From Lotus japonicus (lineage: Eukaryota > Streptophyta > Magnoliopsida > Fabales > Fabaceae): DNA of 64,000 nucleotides. The notes below the pieces were generated by a model. It ran no database searches. It was not told the DNA's origin and worked only from the letters and a program-made list of their open reading frames with translations. The stretch is taken from contig NC_080042.1 of the NCBI RefSeq assembly GCF_012489685.1, forward strand, positions 29,641,158-29,705,157, written 5' to 3'. Shown here piece after piece: positions 11,373 through 23,452 of this stretch (its first letter is position 1; every line of letters starts with the position of its first letter). The position numbers were made by a program, and so were the translations under genes.

Positions 11373-12399
11373 TGTAAGACCTGGATTTACAGAGCAAGTT
11401 TAATTTCCGACTCACACTTAGAATCAGTGTAAGCGTGACAAGAGTTTGCTGTTTGGGAAAGATTAATGAAGACGAAAGTTCATGAATTGCTTGAGGAATG
11501 TTTCATGGTTGTTTTAGGAGTTAGTGCGAGTCGTCTGCACACCTGCTTTATGGCGAGATTGTCCAGGATAGGCTAATTTCGCTTTTAAAGCAACGTTTAA
11601 GTGAGATTTCAAATCCTTGGAAAAATTAAAAAGTTCTCTTTATTTTTCCTTCGACCAGTGTTTCATTTCGGAACCCTGGACTGTACGCACGAATGAAGAC
11701 TTTTTCTATTCGGAGATTTTAACGAAGTTTCCGTCCGCGTTGCCAGATTTGTTTCGATGTTTCCAATCTTTCTTCAGAACGAAGTTTTGTCGTCTGACCA
11801 TCACAGCAAAAAGTAGTTTTTCGGGACAGATTAACTTACACCGCTTTTGGGAATTTAGAGATCGTTTTTCCCAAATGTTAGAGATTTGTTTTGAGTTCTG
11901 GAATTTTGTCGCCAGAATCTCTCTTAGAATTCATCGGTGAACGTGCTGCAAAAATCGGAATCGCGAAATTTTCATTTTCCCGCGATTTCACCTTCCTATA
12001 AATAGTTAAAAATTCAAAATATCTTCACATTTTCTACTCTTGAGGCCGCGAGTTTAAGGGGAGAAGAGGAGAGAAAGATTTTCGCCGAAACTTGACCGAT
12101 CTTCGCACAGTTCGTTCCTACTTCAAGGTATCGAGGTAACTAGCTTGATTCTTACCTCTGATCACTGTTTCTACTGCGTTTCTTTAGCTGTTTCTGTGCT
12201 CAAAGTTTCGAGCTTTTCGTAAAACTATCCATTTTTCTTGATTTTTCGCTTGGGGTATCTTCTGTACGTGCCCAAGAGCCTAGAACACTCGCCGATATTC
12301 GCCGATTTTGATCAAGTTGTCAAGGATCTGAAAAACTGATTCACAACCCTTTTTGCGCACATTTCGAAAATTTAATGTCGAAAAGTCGCAATCCGACTT
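11373..12399 (+). mobile_element. 5' LTR of gypsy A1, part 1 of 3 (U3 and leader start)
   Basis: It begins TGTAAGACCTGG and matches A3 (52604 onward) along its length. TATAAATAG at 11997-12005 is a good core promoter. About 130 bp downstream is the conserved TCGAG|GTAACT splice-donor-like site (GT at 12136). The piece ends in GACTT (12395-12399), the target-site duplication of A2, and resumes at 23458. Confidence 0.9.
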
Positions 12400-12591
12400 T
12401 GTAAGACCTGGATTTGCAGAACAAGTTAATTTCCGACTCACGCGTAGAATCAGTGAAAGCGTGACAGGAGTTTTCTATTCGGGACTTCTAACGAAGTTTC
12501 CGTCCGCGTTGCCAGATTTGTTTCGAGGTTTCCAATCTTTCTTCAGAAGGAAGTTTTCTCATCCGACATCAATTGCAAAAAGTAGTTTTGC

Positions 12592-14240
12592 GGTATATTT
12601 TGAAGCAGACTGCGTTCAAGCCATTTTCTCACTTAAATGAACCCGATGCAAGTATCGCCCTTTCTTGGATCGATACTTAGATTAATTGCATAATATGACT
12701 ACGTCATATTTGTTCTAATTGTCTAACAGTTATTCTTTAGCTCAGTTTTTACTCATTTTCTTGTCGATGGATCGTTTTATTTTGCCCAAAGTGATCCAAA
12801 TTTATATTTTATCATTTCATAGAGTTCCTCTTAATTTTTGGGATAATAATATATCACCCCTATATTTTTCTCTTAACTCTATAAGTTAAATCATTCGGTG
12901 TCTAAATCAATTCGTACTAATTTTAAAATATCTTCTCCCTAAATATCTAAACCATCCGTCCTTATCCTCCCTCACTCACGTTCTCTCTCTCAGAAGCATC
13001 ACCACCAGACTTCAATATTTATTCATTTCCTTTCTTCCATACTTTTACTTTCCTTTTCTCCTTCACGTTTTTCTTCCCCTGGCAGCAACAAACCGACGCA
13101 CACCACCTTCTTTTCCTCTTTCTTTCTCATTTTCTTTCTTCTTCTACAGATCACATTTTTCTTCTTCTTCTTTTCCACTTCTTTTATTCTTCTTTTTCTT
13201 CTTCCTTCATGAAACAATAACCACCATGCTAATTTCTTCTCCTCACATTCCAGCACCCAAAACGCACATAATGGTCCCTCTTCCCTCCCTCACGTGATTT
13301 CTCTCTTGTGCAGCACCATGTCTTCATCTTCCTATTCTATGGTAAAGTCTCTTCTCCTTTTATCATGTTTTTAATGGGTAAAGTTGAGTTTTAATTTGTT
13401 ATGCTTTTAAAAAAAAAAATGACTTCCATCCAAAGTGCTTTTACAAATGTTATTCCCCATCATCGCATCTATGGATTTCACCATTTAATTTTCTTAAAAG
13501 TTGTTTTTTTTTTAGTTAAGTGATTTTGGGATTTTAAGAGCTTTAATTTAAGTCTTGATTAGTTGTGTTTAAATGTTAAAAATGGATTTAGAAGTGATTT
13601 GGGGAAAAAGGAAAATTTATACATATTTATGTAGTCGTGGCCGAGCCTATGGCATGTGTTTTGGGTTTGGAAAATCAATTCTGAAACTTGTTTTGTTTAG
13701 TGAGAATCATAAGTTAAGTTTGAGGACTAAAAGTTTATTGTGGGAAAACTTTAGGATTAAAGCACAAGAGGCTGAGAAGTTTTCGGTTAAACCGGAGTTT
13801 TAAAAGTCTTGGGGTTTGTTTGATAAATTTATTAAAGATTGAGGGTTGAAAAAGAACTTACTTTTATGTGAGGACCTTTTTGTGATTATGTGCTTATCAA
13901 GGGACTAGGGTTAAATTATTTAAAAGTTGAGGAGTTGTTTGCGAAATGTGTTTTTTAAGGACATTTCTTTAAAGCACAAATATTTTATCTTTGGACTTTA
14001 GTCCTTGAAACATAAAGTTTGTGCATTTAGCTTAAGTGAGCTAGAATGATTGGCTAAGTTTGTTCTGGAACTTTAGATGTGACTTTAGAGGCTAAGGTTT
14101 AGTATGTGAACTTGTGAAGGGTACGAAGGACGGAAGCGCTTGACGACGAAGCCAAAGAACAAACGAAAGTGAGCCAACACGGGAAAGCAAAGATATGATT
14201 GGATTTGATTTGAGTCGCAACTTAGTAAGGAAAGCGCCTA
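12592..14240 (+). other. Foreign block inside the A2 LTR (chimeric U3/leader)
   Basis: This segment, repeated in the 3' LTR at about 19800-21455, has no counterpart in A1 or A3. It replaces their TATA box, exon-1-like and exon-2-like sequence. It includes a pyrimidine-rich stretch (13130-13210), then CAGCACCATGTC with an eight-codon start ending in ATG|GTAAAG, a plausible splice donor (about 13317-13344). A G/T-rich, intron-like stretch follows. It could come from another LTR family or from a host gene 5' end; the sequence alone does not decide. No convincing long ORF is present. Confidence 0.65.
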
Positions 14241-14826
14241 AGGTTAGGGCAACTTACTAATAGCTATGATTGCATGATAGGCGTCGATAAATTCGACTTA
14301 TGCTTTATCTGATGTTGATTATGATGATGAGTTGATGTTATGATGTTTTTCCATAACTTGTGATATTGTTGGATTGTGCGTTTTGACGCGACTTCGGAGT
14401 GGAGATTCATTGATCTGGTGATCTTTGATATTTCGGGTTGGATGAACAACCCTAGGCAAGTTCAAATGTGGGGTTTGAGACTTAGCCATTCGTTGGGATT
14501 CGTTTGAATACTTAGACTTTCCCCGGGAAACTTCTTTTGGAGGGTTTTTCGGAAAACTTAGAATGATTAGAATTTCGAAAACTAGAGACTTTGGGAGACT
14601 TAGACTTTGAGAAATAAACTCATAACCTGACTAATCCAATTCGAACCGTTTTTACTAAACGAATAATTATAGGGAACCTAACGGAGAAAATGATTGCGAA
14701 AGACGGGGAAAAGTCGACTTTTGTTGTGGGTTTGGAGAGTTATTGGAATTGGGAAAGCCACTGAGGTGAGCTACGGTGATGATTGAAAGTCACCGAGTAC
14801 TCTAGTACTCTTGGGGTTTGTTATTC

Positions 14827-15021
14827 GAGTTGTGTTGTATTGACCGACACTAACTCTGGGTTTTGGGTGTTGGGGTTGTGTTGTATTGACCGACACTAAC
14901 TCCGAGTCGTGTTGTATTGACCGACACTGACTCTGGCTTTGATTTTGGGTTTTGTTATTGGAGTTGTGTTGTATTGACCGACACTAACTCCGAGTTGTGT
15001 TGTATTGACCGACACTAACTC
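14827..15021 (+). repeat. Hairpin array 1 (GACCGACA loop), A2 5' LTR
   Basis: Five tandem units of about 30-45 bp. Each contains GTGTTGTATTGACCGACAC flanked by complementary arms. Arms vary in a paired manner: GAGTT/AACTC in units 1, 4 and 5, GAGTC/GACTC in unit 3 (14904-14933), and GGGGTT/AACTCC in unit 2. The 3' LTR copy is at 22051-22245. Confidence 0.85.
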
Positions 15022-15107
15022 TTGGGTTTGTTTTGAGTTTGGGTTTGAGCTAAACACTTATGTGGTGAGGACGATTCGATGTTTGGCTAACCATATTGCA
15101 TCAATCG

Positions 15108-15308
15108 GGTGAATAACGGGAATGGTTCACCTGTGCATCTCATGGTGAATAACGGGAATGGTTCACCACTGCATTAATGATGAATAACGGGAATGGTTCA
15201 TCATACGGTGAATAACGGGAATGGTTCACCAAGGATGAATAACGGGAATGGTTCATCCATAGTGAAGAACGGGAATGCTTCACTTGTGGCGAACGGGAAC
15301 GCGTCACA
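15108..15308 (+). repeat. Hairpin array 2 (AACGGGAA loop), A2 5' LTR
   Basis: Seven units share a 10-base loop, AACGGGAATG or AACGGGAACG, inside 7-8 bp stems. Stems differ but stay complementary: GGTGAAT/GGTTCACC, GATGAAT/GGTTCATC, AGTGAAG/CTTCACT and TGTGGCG/CGTCACA. The fixed loop with covarying stem implies selection on a folded form. The 3' LTR copy is at 22331-22531, where one unit carries a stem mismatch (ACTGAAG). Confidence 0.9.
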
Positions 15309-15539
15309 ATCCGGATCACATTCATTGCATTTCACGCATACTTCACTCTGACTGGAATTGTGTGCTGTTTGATTTATTGAAGCATTGTTAGAGCCAATAA
15401 CATGCTAGGATTATTTATATATATATATTTCAACATATATATCTATACCCCATATCACATGTTGAATGTATATCTACTTATTTCCGTGAGTTGACCCTAG
15501 CGCCTTGGCTTTGGTTTCATGTTTGTGTTTGGGCGGTCG

Positions 15540-15911
15540 GCTTGCTGCCAGACGTCGACGGTGGATTGGGTTTCGATGGTCTCTTCCTCGGGGGGGATCA
15601 GGTTTGAGCTGGTTGATCGACATGCCCCCACCGCTTGGGTGATCGATCTTGTGGGTCATCAGGCGACGCACCGGGGAAGGGTCATGGAGGACCGGACTGA
15701 CGAGCGTGGACGTCTGACGAAAGGAGTTCTACGACGCATGGAGCTGAGCTTCAACTTGCCGACTTCAGTTCGCTGTGGACTCGGTACCGGGAGGGTAGGT
15801 TTAGGCATGCGTCATATTTTGTGTAGAGCTCTGATTCGTTTTGCTTTGGGACAGGGTAGGTTCCCGACGCATGACTTTTTGTGTGGCTCTCTTACTGAGG
15901 GATCACAGTGA
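15540..15911 (+). pseudogene. Short, start-less LTR ORF in A2 5' LTR
   Basis: Homologue of the LTR-encoded ORF: it retains VDWVSMVSSSGG, then GRVMEDRTDERGRLTKGV and RRMELSFNLP. The start has mutated (ACG at the position of ATG). The Pro/acidic C-terminal half is deleted between CGLGTGR and the sequence after the normal stop, so the frame runs into downstream LTR. The G tract has 7 bases (in frame). The 3' LTR copy (about 22760-23116) has 9, which shifts frame. Not functional as a protein. Confidence 0.8.
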
Positions 15912-16250
15912 GTCAGTCGGACCATAGGGGTCTTTGCTTAGGCCATTCTGAGGCCGACTTTCTTTTGGATGACTGTACTTGTGGTACTTTTACTCACACT
16001 TCGGGATCTGTATATATTTGCCTGCGGGCACACTACTTTGGAGTCACTGCGAGTGCGCGTGACGTAGGAGTGCAGCTGAGGCTGTACATGTTTAAATTTG
16101 ATGTATATTGGTTAGTTTAGTGGTTGGGTTATGTCTTTATTTTCTATTGCTTTATTTAAAAGGAATCAATCGAAAAAAAATTACCTGTTTTCCGCGTAGA
16201 GTTTATTTTTGGTTACTAAAGTGGCACCCGGAAATTGGGGTGTTACATTG

Positions 16251-16262
16251 TGGTATCAGAGC
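16251..16262 (+). other. Primer-binding site of A2
   Basis: TGGTATCAGAGC, three bases after the 5' LTR end at 16247. Intact, so the element could still be primed. Confidence 0.92.
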
Positions 16263-16563
16263 TTAGTCGAGTCTTTTGGGAGTCTTTGGGGAATAGGTCT
16301 TCTGTGCTAGGTTGTGTGACTCTGCAAAGAGTGAAAATTGATTTTCTGCAGAGCGATTTTCGCTCTAATGGTTTGAGTTACTACTTAGACTAAGATCTTA
16401 TGATTATTATCCCTAGTAGGACCTTATTCGAAGTTGCTCGTGATTTAACTATAGAAGTTACACGAGGTCTAGAATAGCACGCTGAGCTAGGAAGTTGTTT
16501 TACCGACGCGTTGATAAGGAGGCTAGGATCTCAGGGACATTCCTTATGGGTACGATACGTAGG
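16263..16563 (+). other. A2 leader, no gene
   Basis: The first ~130 bp match the leaders of B1 and A1 (TTAGTCGAGTCTTTTGGGAG onward). The rest is non-coding filler that jumps into the RT region without any gag. Confidence 0.75.
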
Positions 16564-17876
16564 ATTTTAGGGCGTTTAGTTTTGAAGCGGAGTCGTTAGA
16601 GGATCTTTCGGCAAAGGGATTCATTCGACCAAGTGTTTCACCGTGGGGAGCGCCAGTGCTTTTAGTCAAGAAGAAAGACGGAAGGTCGAGATTGTGTGTG
16701 GACTATCGACAACTGAACAAGGTGACGATCAAGAACAGATACCCGTTGCCAAGGATAGATGACTTGATGGATCAATTACGAGGGGCTGCTGTATTTTCCA
16801 AGATAGACTTGAAGTCAGGCTATCATCAGATCAGAGTGAAGACTGAGGATATACCGAAGACTGCATTCAGAACATGTTACGGACACTACGAGTACTTAGT
16901 GATGCCGTTTGGAGTGGCAAATGCACCTGCTGTTTTCATGGATTGCATGAACCGCATCTTTCATGAGTTCTTAGATCGGTTTGTGGTGGTGTTTATTGAT
17001 GATATACTGATCTATTCGAAGGACGCGAAGGAACATGAAGGACATTTGCGCCAAGTTTTACAAGTGTTGAGAGAGAAAAAGCTGTATGCGAACCCTTCCA
17101 AGTGTGAATTCTGGCTGGAGGAAGTCAATTTCTTAGGCCATGTTATCTCAAAGGAAGGCATAGCTGTGGATCCAGCGAAAGTGGAGACTGTTTTGGCTTG
17201 GGAGCAACCGAAGACAGTGACAGAAATCAGAAGCTTTGTGGGTTTGGCTGGATATTATAGACGCTTCATTGAGGGATTTGCCAAGATTGTTGGACCTTTG
17301 CCTCAATTGACGAGGACGGATCAACCTTTTGCATGGACTGAGGCGTGTGAATCAAGTTTTCAGACACTGAAGGAACGATTAACGACGTCACCTGTGCTTA
17401 TTTTGCCACAACCGGAGGAACCTTATGAGGTCTACTGTGATGCTTCGTATCAAGGCTTGGGATGTGTGTTGATGCAACATCGAAAAGTGGTGGCTTATGC
17501 TTCGAGCCAGTTGAAGACTCACGAGAGGAACTACCCGACTCAAGATTTGGAGTTAGCTGCCATTGTGTTTTCGCTAAAAATCTGGAGGCATTATCTCTAT
17601 GGTTGTACTTTCACGATATTTAGCGATCACAAGAGTCTTAAATACTTGTTTGATCAGAAGGAGCTGAACATGAGGCAACGAAGATGGATGGAGTTTAACA
17701 AAGACTATGAGTTTACGTTGCAATACCACCCTGGGAAGGCAAATGTAGTTGCTGATGCTTTGAGTAGGAAGATGCATGTCTTGTCAATGATAGTTAAAGA
17801 GCTAGAGTTACTGGATGTTAGGAATTCATTGGCCTTACTAGTGGGTTTTTCTGAATTTCCACCTTCAATGTATTAG
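16564..17876 (+). pseudogene. A2 reverse transcriptase / RNase H remnant
   Basis: An open frame entered without a start after the internal deletion. It covers the end of the protease-RT linker ([20 protein letters not shown]), the RT core with [11 protein letters not shown] (the catalytic DD pair) and [11 protein letters not shown], and the gypsy RNase H ([15 protein letters not shown] through [16 protein letters not shown]). After ELELLDVRN the homology stops and the frame closes at 17876. The domain itself is undamaged to the eye, but without gag, protease or integrase it cannot support an autonomous element. Confidence 0.88.
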
Positions 17877-18974
17877 GCCTGATCAACCTAATATTGAGGG
17901 GGTGATATTCAGAATCACAGCTGGTTATGGACTTTGATAGAAGGATGTGTAAGATGAATTTGAATTGATCGAGGATTAGTCGGAATTGAGAGGAAAGTTC
18001 GTGTTAAGTAATCGATTTTCCTTGGGAAGGAGTTGTAGCTTAAAGAAATGAATATTCATTTAAGAAGTGTTGGAGAGTTAAAGGATATTGGTGGTCCAAA
18101 CTTAGTGAAGGTTTAGATTTTAAGCCAATTGATTTTATTTCAAACGTGTGAGACATGAAGCCTTGTCAGGTTCTGATCGAGAGACTAAGTGTTGCATTGA
18201 TTGGAGGATGATCAAGTTACAGAAAGGAAAGTGTTAGCATCAAGATGAATACTTGAGGTTGTTATATTTGAACAAGTTTCGTAGAGTCTAAGAGTCCATG
18301 AGACTTTGTTATGGATTTTGATGATGCATATTAGGGTTAACAAGTGAATTTTACTAAAGTTGAATGAGAATCCTAGGGCTAAGGTTGACCTAGTGAGCTG
18401 AGATTCATGTACACATAAGAGATTTAATGGTGTTAGCGGTTACGATAGCAGATAAATCTCAGAATGTTGAAGGATCGGATGATAAAATGGCTAGTTCAGT
18501 CCCTTGAGGTATAGTTATGATTTAATCTTCTAGAGGATAAGTCTCGATTTGTGCGAAGTGTTAGGGATTTCAGTAACTGTAAATAGGTTTGTGTGAGGGA
18601 AGTTTTGAGGAAGAAGCCGATAATAATGGATTGTTAGATATTAAGAGGAGGATTATCTTATAAGTTGTGGATAAATTGATGTTGAAGGGGATAAGATTAG
18701 GGAAGGACAAGAAATAAGGACATAAGTCGAGCTTTAAGTCGAATAGTGACTAAGTAGATGTTTGATTTCTTGGTGTGTGTAAAGATAGTTACGAAGTTAG
18801 AGGTGTTTTAATGGACTATTGGTTTCCAAGGGGATGATTCGTCTAGGAGTTATCGAACGGACAAGTGGAGTTTTGGACTGTAGATGAAGATCACGAGGAC
18901 AAGTTGAGTATTTACTTTGAAATGACAGAGAGGCACCGAGTTTAAGAAGAATTTCGGACGACCGAAAGTAAAGA
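17877..18974 (+). other. A2 interior, unrecognised
   Basis: About 1.1 kb where B1 has RNase H end and integrase. I find no long ORF and no clear match. It may be heavily decayed pol or unrelated filler. Confidence 0.5.
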
Positions 18975-19252
18975 AGCAAGTGGCTAAGATTGTGCGACTG
19001 CACGGAGTGCCAACCGGTATCATTTCAAGCAGAGATCCGACGCAAGTGATCGAGCCAGACGACATGAAGTTGAATGATGGTTTGTCTTTTGAGACGCCGA
19101 CAGTTAGCAGTGGGGATAGAAGAGTGAAACAGTTAAGGGGAAAACAGATTGCTTAAGAAAAGGTTATGAGGAACAATGAGACGGGCAATACTACATGGGA
19201 ATTGGAAGACAAGATCAGGGAACTGTATTCCGGACTTTTCGCAGAACTCTGA
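18975..19252 (+). pseudogene. A2 integrase scrap and chromodomain-like tail
   Basis: It starts with integrase core sequence ([13 protein letters not shown] then SRDP) joined directly to the C-terminal tail (GLSFETPTVSSGDRRVKQLRGK ... TTWELEDKIRELYSGL). A stop (TAA) interrupts the tail after the RGKQIA segment. The intervening integrase, including the catalytic region, is deleted. The GTTTCGAGGACGAAAC palindrome and the polypurine tract (GGAGGGGAGTAT) follow before the 3' LTR. Confidence 0.8.
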
Positions 19253-19289
19253 GTTTCGAGGACGAAACTTTCTTTTTGGAGGGGAGTAT

Positions 19290-22200
19290 TGTAAGACCTA
19301 GATTTGCAGAACAAGTTAATTTCCGACTCACGCGTAGAATCAGTGTAAGCGTGACAGGAGTTTGTTGTTTGAGAAAGATCAATGAAGAAGAAAGTTCAGG
19401 AATTGTTTGAGGAATGTTGCGTAGTCGCTGTAGGAATTAGTGCGAGTCGTCTGCACACCTGCCTTATGGTGAGCGTGTCCAGAATAGGCTAATTTCGCTT
19501 TTAGAGCAACGTATTAAATGATATTTCGAATCCTTGGAAAATTTAAAGGTTCTCTTTATTTTTCCTTCGACCAGCGTTTCATTTCGGAACCCTGGACTGT
19601 ACGCACGAGAGTATTCACTTTTCGGAAGTCCGACGACGCTAATTTCTTTGCTTCGAAACCCTAGATTCGAGCGATGGATGAAGACTTTTTCTATTCGGGA
19701 CTTCTAACGAAGTTTCCGTCCGTGTTACCAGATTTGTTTCGACGTTTCTAATCTTTCTTCAGAAGGAAGTTTTCTCATCCGACATCAATTGCAAAAAGTA
19801 GTTTTGCGGTATATTTTGAAGCATACTGCGTTCAAGCCATTTTCTCACTTAAATGAACCCGATGCAAGTATCGCCCTTTCTTGGATCGATACTTAGATTA
19901 ATTGCATAATATGACAATGTCATATTTGTTCTAATTGTCTAACAGTTATTCTTTAGCTCAGTTTTTACTCATTTTCTTGTCGATGGATCGTTTTATTTTG
20001 CCCAAAGTGATCCAAATTTATATTTTATCATTTCATAGAGTTCCTCTTAATTTTTGGGATAATAATATATCACCCCTATATTTTTCTCTTAACTCTATGA
20101 GTTAAATCATTCGGTGTCTAAATCAATTCGTACTAGTTTTAAAATATCTCTCCCTAAATATCTAAACCATCCGTCCTTCTCCTCCCTCACTCACGTTATC
20201 TCTCTCAGAAGCATCACCACCAGACTTCAATATTTATTCATTTCCTTTCTTCCATACTTTTACTTTCCTTTTCTCCTTCACGTTTTTCTTCCCCTGGCAG
20301 CAACAAACCGACGCACACCACCTTCTTTTCCTCTTTCTTTCTTTCTCATTTTCTTTCTTCTTCTACAGATCACATTTTTCTTCTTCTTCTTTTCCACTTC
20401 TTTTATTCTTCTTTTTCTTCTTCCTTCATCAAACAATAACCACCATGCTAATTTCTTCTCCTCACATTCCAGCACCCAAAACGCACATAATGGTCCCTCT
20501 TCCCTCCCTCGCGTGATTTCTCTCTTGTGCAGCACCATGTCTTCATCTTCCTATTCTATGGTAAAGTCTCTTCTCCTTTTATCATGTTTTTAATGGGTAA
20601 AGTTGAGTTTTGATTTGTTATGCTTTTAAAAAAAAAATGACTTCCATCCAAAGTGCTTTTACAAATGTTATTCCCCATCATCGCATCTATGGATTTCACC
20701 ATTTAATTTTCTTAAAAGTTGTTTTTTTTAGTTAAGTGATTTTGGGATTTTAAGAGCTTTAATTTAAGTCTTGATTAGTTGTGTTTAAATGTTAAAAATG
20801 GATTTAGAAGTGATTTGGGGAAAAAGGAAAATTTATACATATTTATGTAGTCGTGGCCGAGCCTATGGCATGTGTTTTGGGTTTGGAAAATCAATTCTGA
20901 AACTTGTTTTGTTTAGTGAGAATCATAAGTTAAGTTTGAGGACTAAAAGTTTATTGTGGGAAAACTTTAGGATTAAAGCACAAGAGGCTGAGAAGTTTTG
21001 GGTTAAACTGAAGTTTTATAAGTCTTGGGGTTTGTTTGATAAATTTATTAAAGATTGAGGGTTGAAAAAGAACTTACTTTTATGTGAGGACCTTTTTGTG
21101 ATTATGTGCTTATCAAGGGACTAGGGTTAAATTATTTAAAAGTTGAGGAGTTGTTTGCGAAATGTGTTTTTTAAGGACATTTCTTTAAAACACAAATATT
21201 TTATCTTTGGACTTTAGTCCTTGAAACATAAAGTTTGTGCATTTTGCCTAAGTGAGCTAGAATGATTGGCTAAGTTTGTTCTGGAACTTTAGATTTGACT
21301 TTAGAGGCTAAGGTTTAGTATGTGAACTTGTGAAGGGTACGAAGGACGGAAGCGCTTGACGACGAAGCCAAAGAACAAACGAAAGTGAGCCAACACGGGA
21401 AAGCAAAGATATGATTGGATTTGATTTGAGTCGCAACTTAGTAAGGAAAGCGCCTAAGGTTAGGGCAACTTACTAATAGCTATGATTGCATGATAGGCGT
21501 CGATAAATTCCACTTATGCTTTATCTGATGTTGATTATGATGATGAGTTGATGTTATGATGTTTTTCCATAACTTGTGATATTGTGATATTGTTGGATTG
21601 TGCGTTTTGACGCGACTTCGGAGTGGAGATTCATTGATCTGGTGATCTTTGATATTTCAGGTTGGATGAACAACCCTAGGCAAGTTCAAATGTGGGGTTT
21701 GAGACTTAGCCATTCGTTGGGATTCGTTTGAATACTTAGACTTTCCCCGGGAAACTTCTTTTGGAGGGTTTTTCGGAAAACTTAGAATGATTAGAATTTC
21801 GAAAACTAGAGACATTGGGAGACTTAGACTTTGAGAAATAAACTCATAACCTGACTAATCCAATTCGAACCGTTTTTACTAAAAGAATAATTATAGGGAA
21901 CCTAACGGAGAAAATGATTGCGAAAGACGGGGAAAAGTCGACTTTTGTTGTGGGTTTGGAGAGTTATTGGAATTGGGAAAGCCACTGAGGTGAGCTACGG
22001 TGATGATTGAAAGTCACCGAGTACTCTAGTACTCTTGGGGTTTGTTATTCGAGTTGTGTTGTATTAACCGACACTAACTCTGGGTTTTGGGTGTTGGGGT
22101 TGTGTTGTATTGACCGACACTAACTCCGAGTCGTGTTGTATTGACCGACACTGACTCTGGCTTTGATTTTGGGTTTTGTTATTGGAGTTGTGTTGTATTG

Positions 22201-23452
22201 ACCGACACTGACTCCGAGTTGTGTTGTATTGACCGACACTAACTCTTGGGTTGTTTTGAGTTTGGGTTTGAGCTAAACACTTATGTGGTGAGGACGATTC
22301 GATGTTTGGCTAACCATATTGCATCAATCGGGTGAATAACGGGAATGGTTCACCTGTGCATCTCATGGTGAATGACGGGAATGGTTCACCACTGCATTAA
22401 TGATGAATAACGGGAATGGTTCATCATACGGTGAATAACGGGAATGGTTCACCAAGGATGAATAACGGGAATGGTTCATCCATACTGAAGAACGGGAATG
22501 CTTCACTTGTGGCGAACGGGAACGCGTCACAATCCGGATCACATTCATTGCATTTCACGCATACATTCACTCTGACTGGAATTGTGTGCTGTTTGATTTA
22601 TTGAAGCATTGTTAGAGCCAATAACATGCTAGGATTATTTATATATATATATTTCAACATATATATCTATACCCCATATCACATGTTGAATGTATATCTA
22701 CTTATTTCCGTGAGTTGACCCTAGCGCATTGGCTTTGGTTTCATGTTTGTGTTTGGGCGGTCGGCCTGCTGCCAGACGTCGACGGTGGATTGGGTTTCGA
22801 TGGTCTCTTCCTCGGGGGGGGGATCAGGTTTGAGCTGGTTGATCGACATGCCCCCACCGCTTGGGTGATCGATCTTGTGGGTCATCAGGCGACGCACCGG
22901 GGAAGGGTCATGGAGGACCGGACTGACGAGCGTGGACGTCTGACGAAAGGAGTTCTACGACGCATGGAGCTGAGCTTCAACTTGCCGACTTCAGTTCGCT
23001 GTGGACTCGGCATGCGTCATATTTTGTGTAGAGCTCTGATTCGTTTTGCTTTGGGACAGGGTAGGTTCCCGACGCATGACTTTTTGTGTGGCTCTCTTAC
23101 TGAGGGATCACAGTGAGTCAGTCGGACCATAGGGGTCTTTGCTTAGGCCATTCTGAGGCCGACTTTCTTTTGGATGACTGTACTTGTGGTACTTTTACTC
23201 ACACTTCGGAATCTGTATATATTTGCCTGCGGGCACACTACTTTGGAGTCACTGCGAGTGCGCGTGACGTAGGAGTGCAGCTGAGGCTGTACATGTTTAA
23301 ATTTGATGTATATTGGTTAGTTTAGTGGTTGGGTTATGTCTTTATTTTCTATTGCTATATTTAAAAGGAATCAATCGAAAAAAAATTACCTGTTTTCCGC
23401 GTAGAGTTTATTTTTGGTTACTAAAGTGGCACCCGGAAATCGGGGTGTTACA
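19290..23452 (+). mobile_element. 3' LTR of A2, 4,163 bp
   Basis: TGTAAGACCTAG ... GGGGTGTTACA, ending just before the GACTT duplication. It carries the ~315 bp missing from the 5' LTR, the foreign block, hairpin array 1 (22051-22245), hairpin array 2 (22331-22531) and the shortened LTR ORF with a frameshifting G tract near 22813. Confidence 0.92.

Larger units (their letters stand above)
12400..16247 (+). mobile_element. 5' LTR of A2, 3,848 bp
   Basis: TGTAAGACCTGG ... GGGGTGTTACA. Compared with its 3' partner it lacks about 315 bp near 12473; the junction joins GACAGGAGTTTT to CTATTCGGG, with a short T-run in common. The first ~190 bp and everything from about 14240 resemble A1 and A3. The middle does not (see 12592-14240). 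It holds both hairpin arrays and a shortened LTR ORF. Confidence 0.9.
12400..23452 (+). mobile_element. Gypsy element A2, complete but defective, 11,053 bp
   Basis: 5' LTR 12400-16247, interior 16248-19289 and 3' LTR 19290-23452, flanked by the perfect 5 bp duplication GACTT (12395-12399 and 23453-23457). The interior is only 3.0 kb and lacks gag, protease and most of integrase. The LTRs are very similar apart from one ~315 bp deletion in the 5' copy. This element interrupts the A1 LTR. Confidence 0.93.

Noticed and set aside
15108..15308. Short regularly spaced repeats that look CRISPR-like
   Set aside because: Units are self-complementary, with conserved loops and no unique spacers, inside a plant LTR with paired copies; no cas genes.
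20114..20593. 159-codon Phe/Ser/Leu-rich ORF in A2 3' LTR
   Set aside because: Low-complexity pyrimidine tract; the 5' LTR copy is interrupted by small indels.
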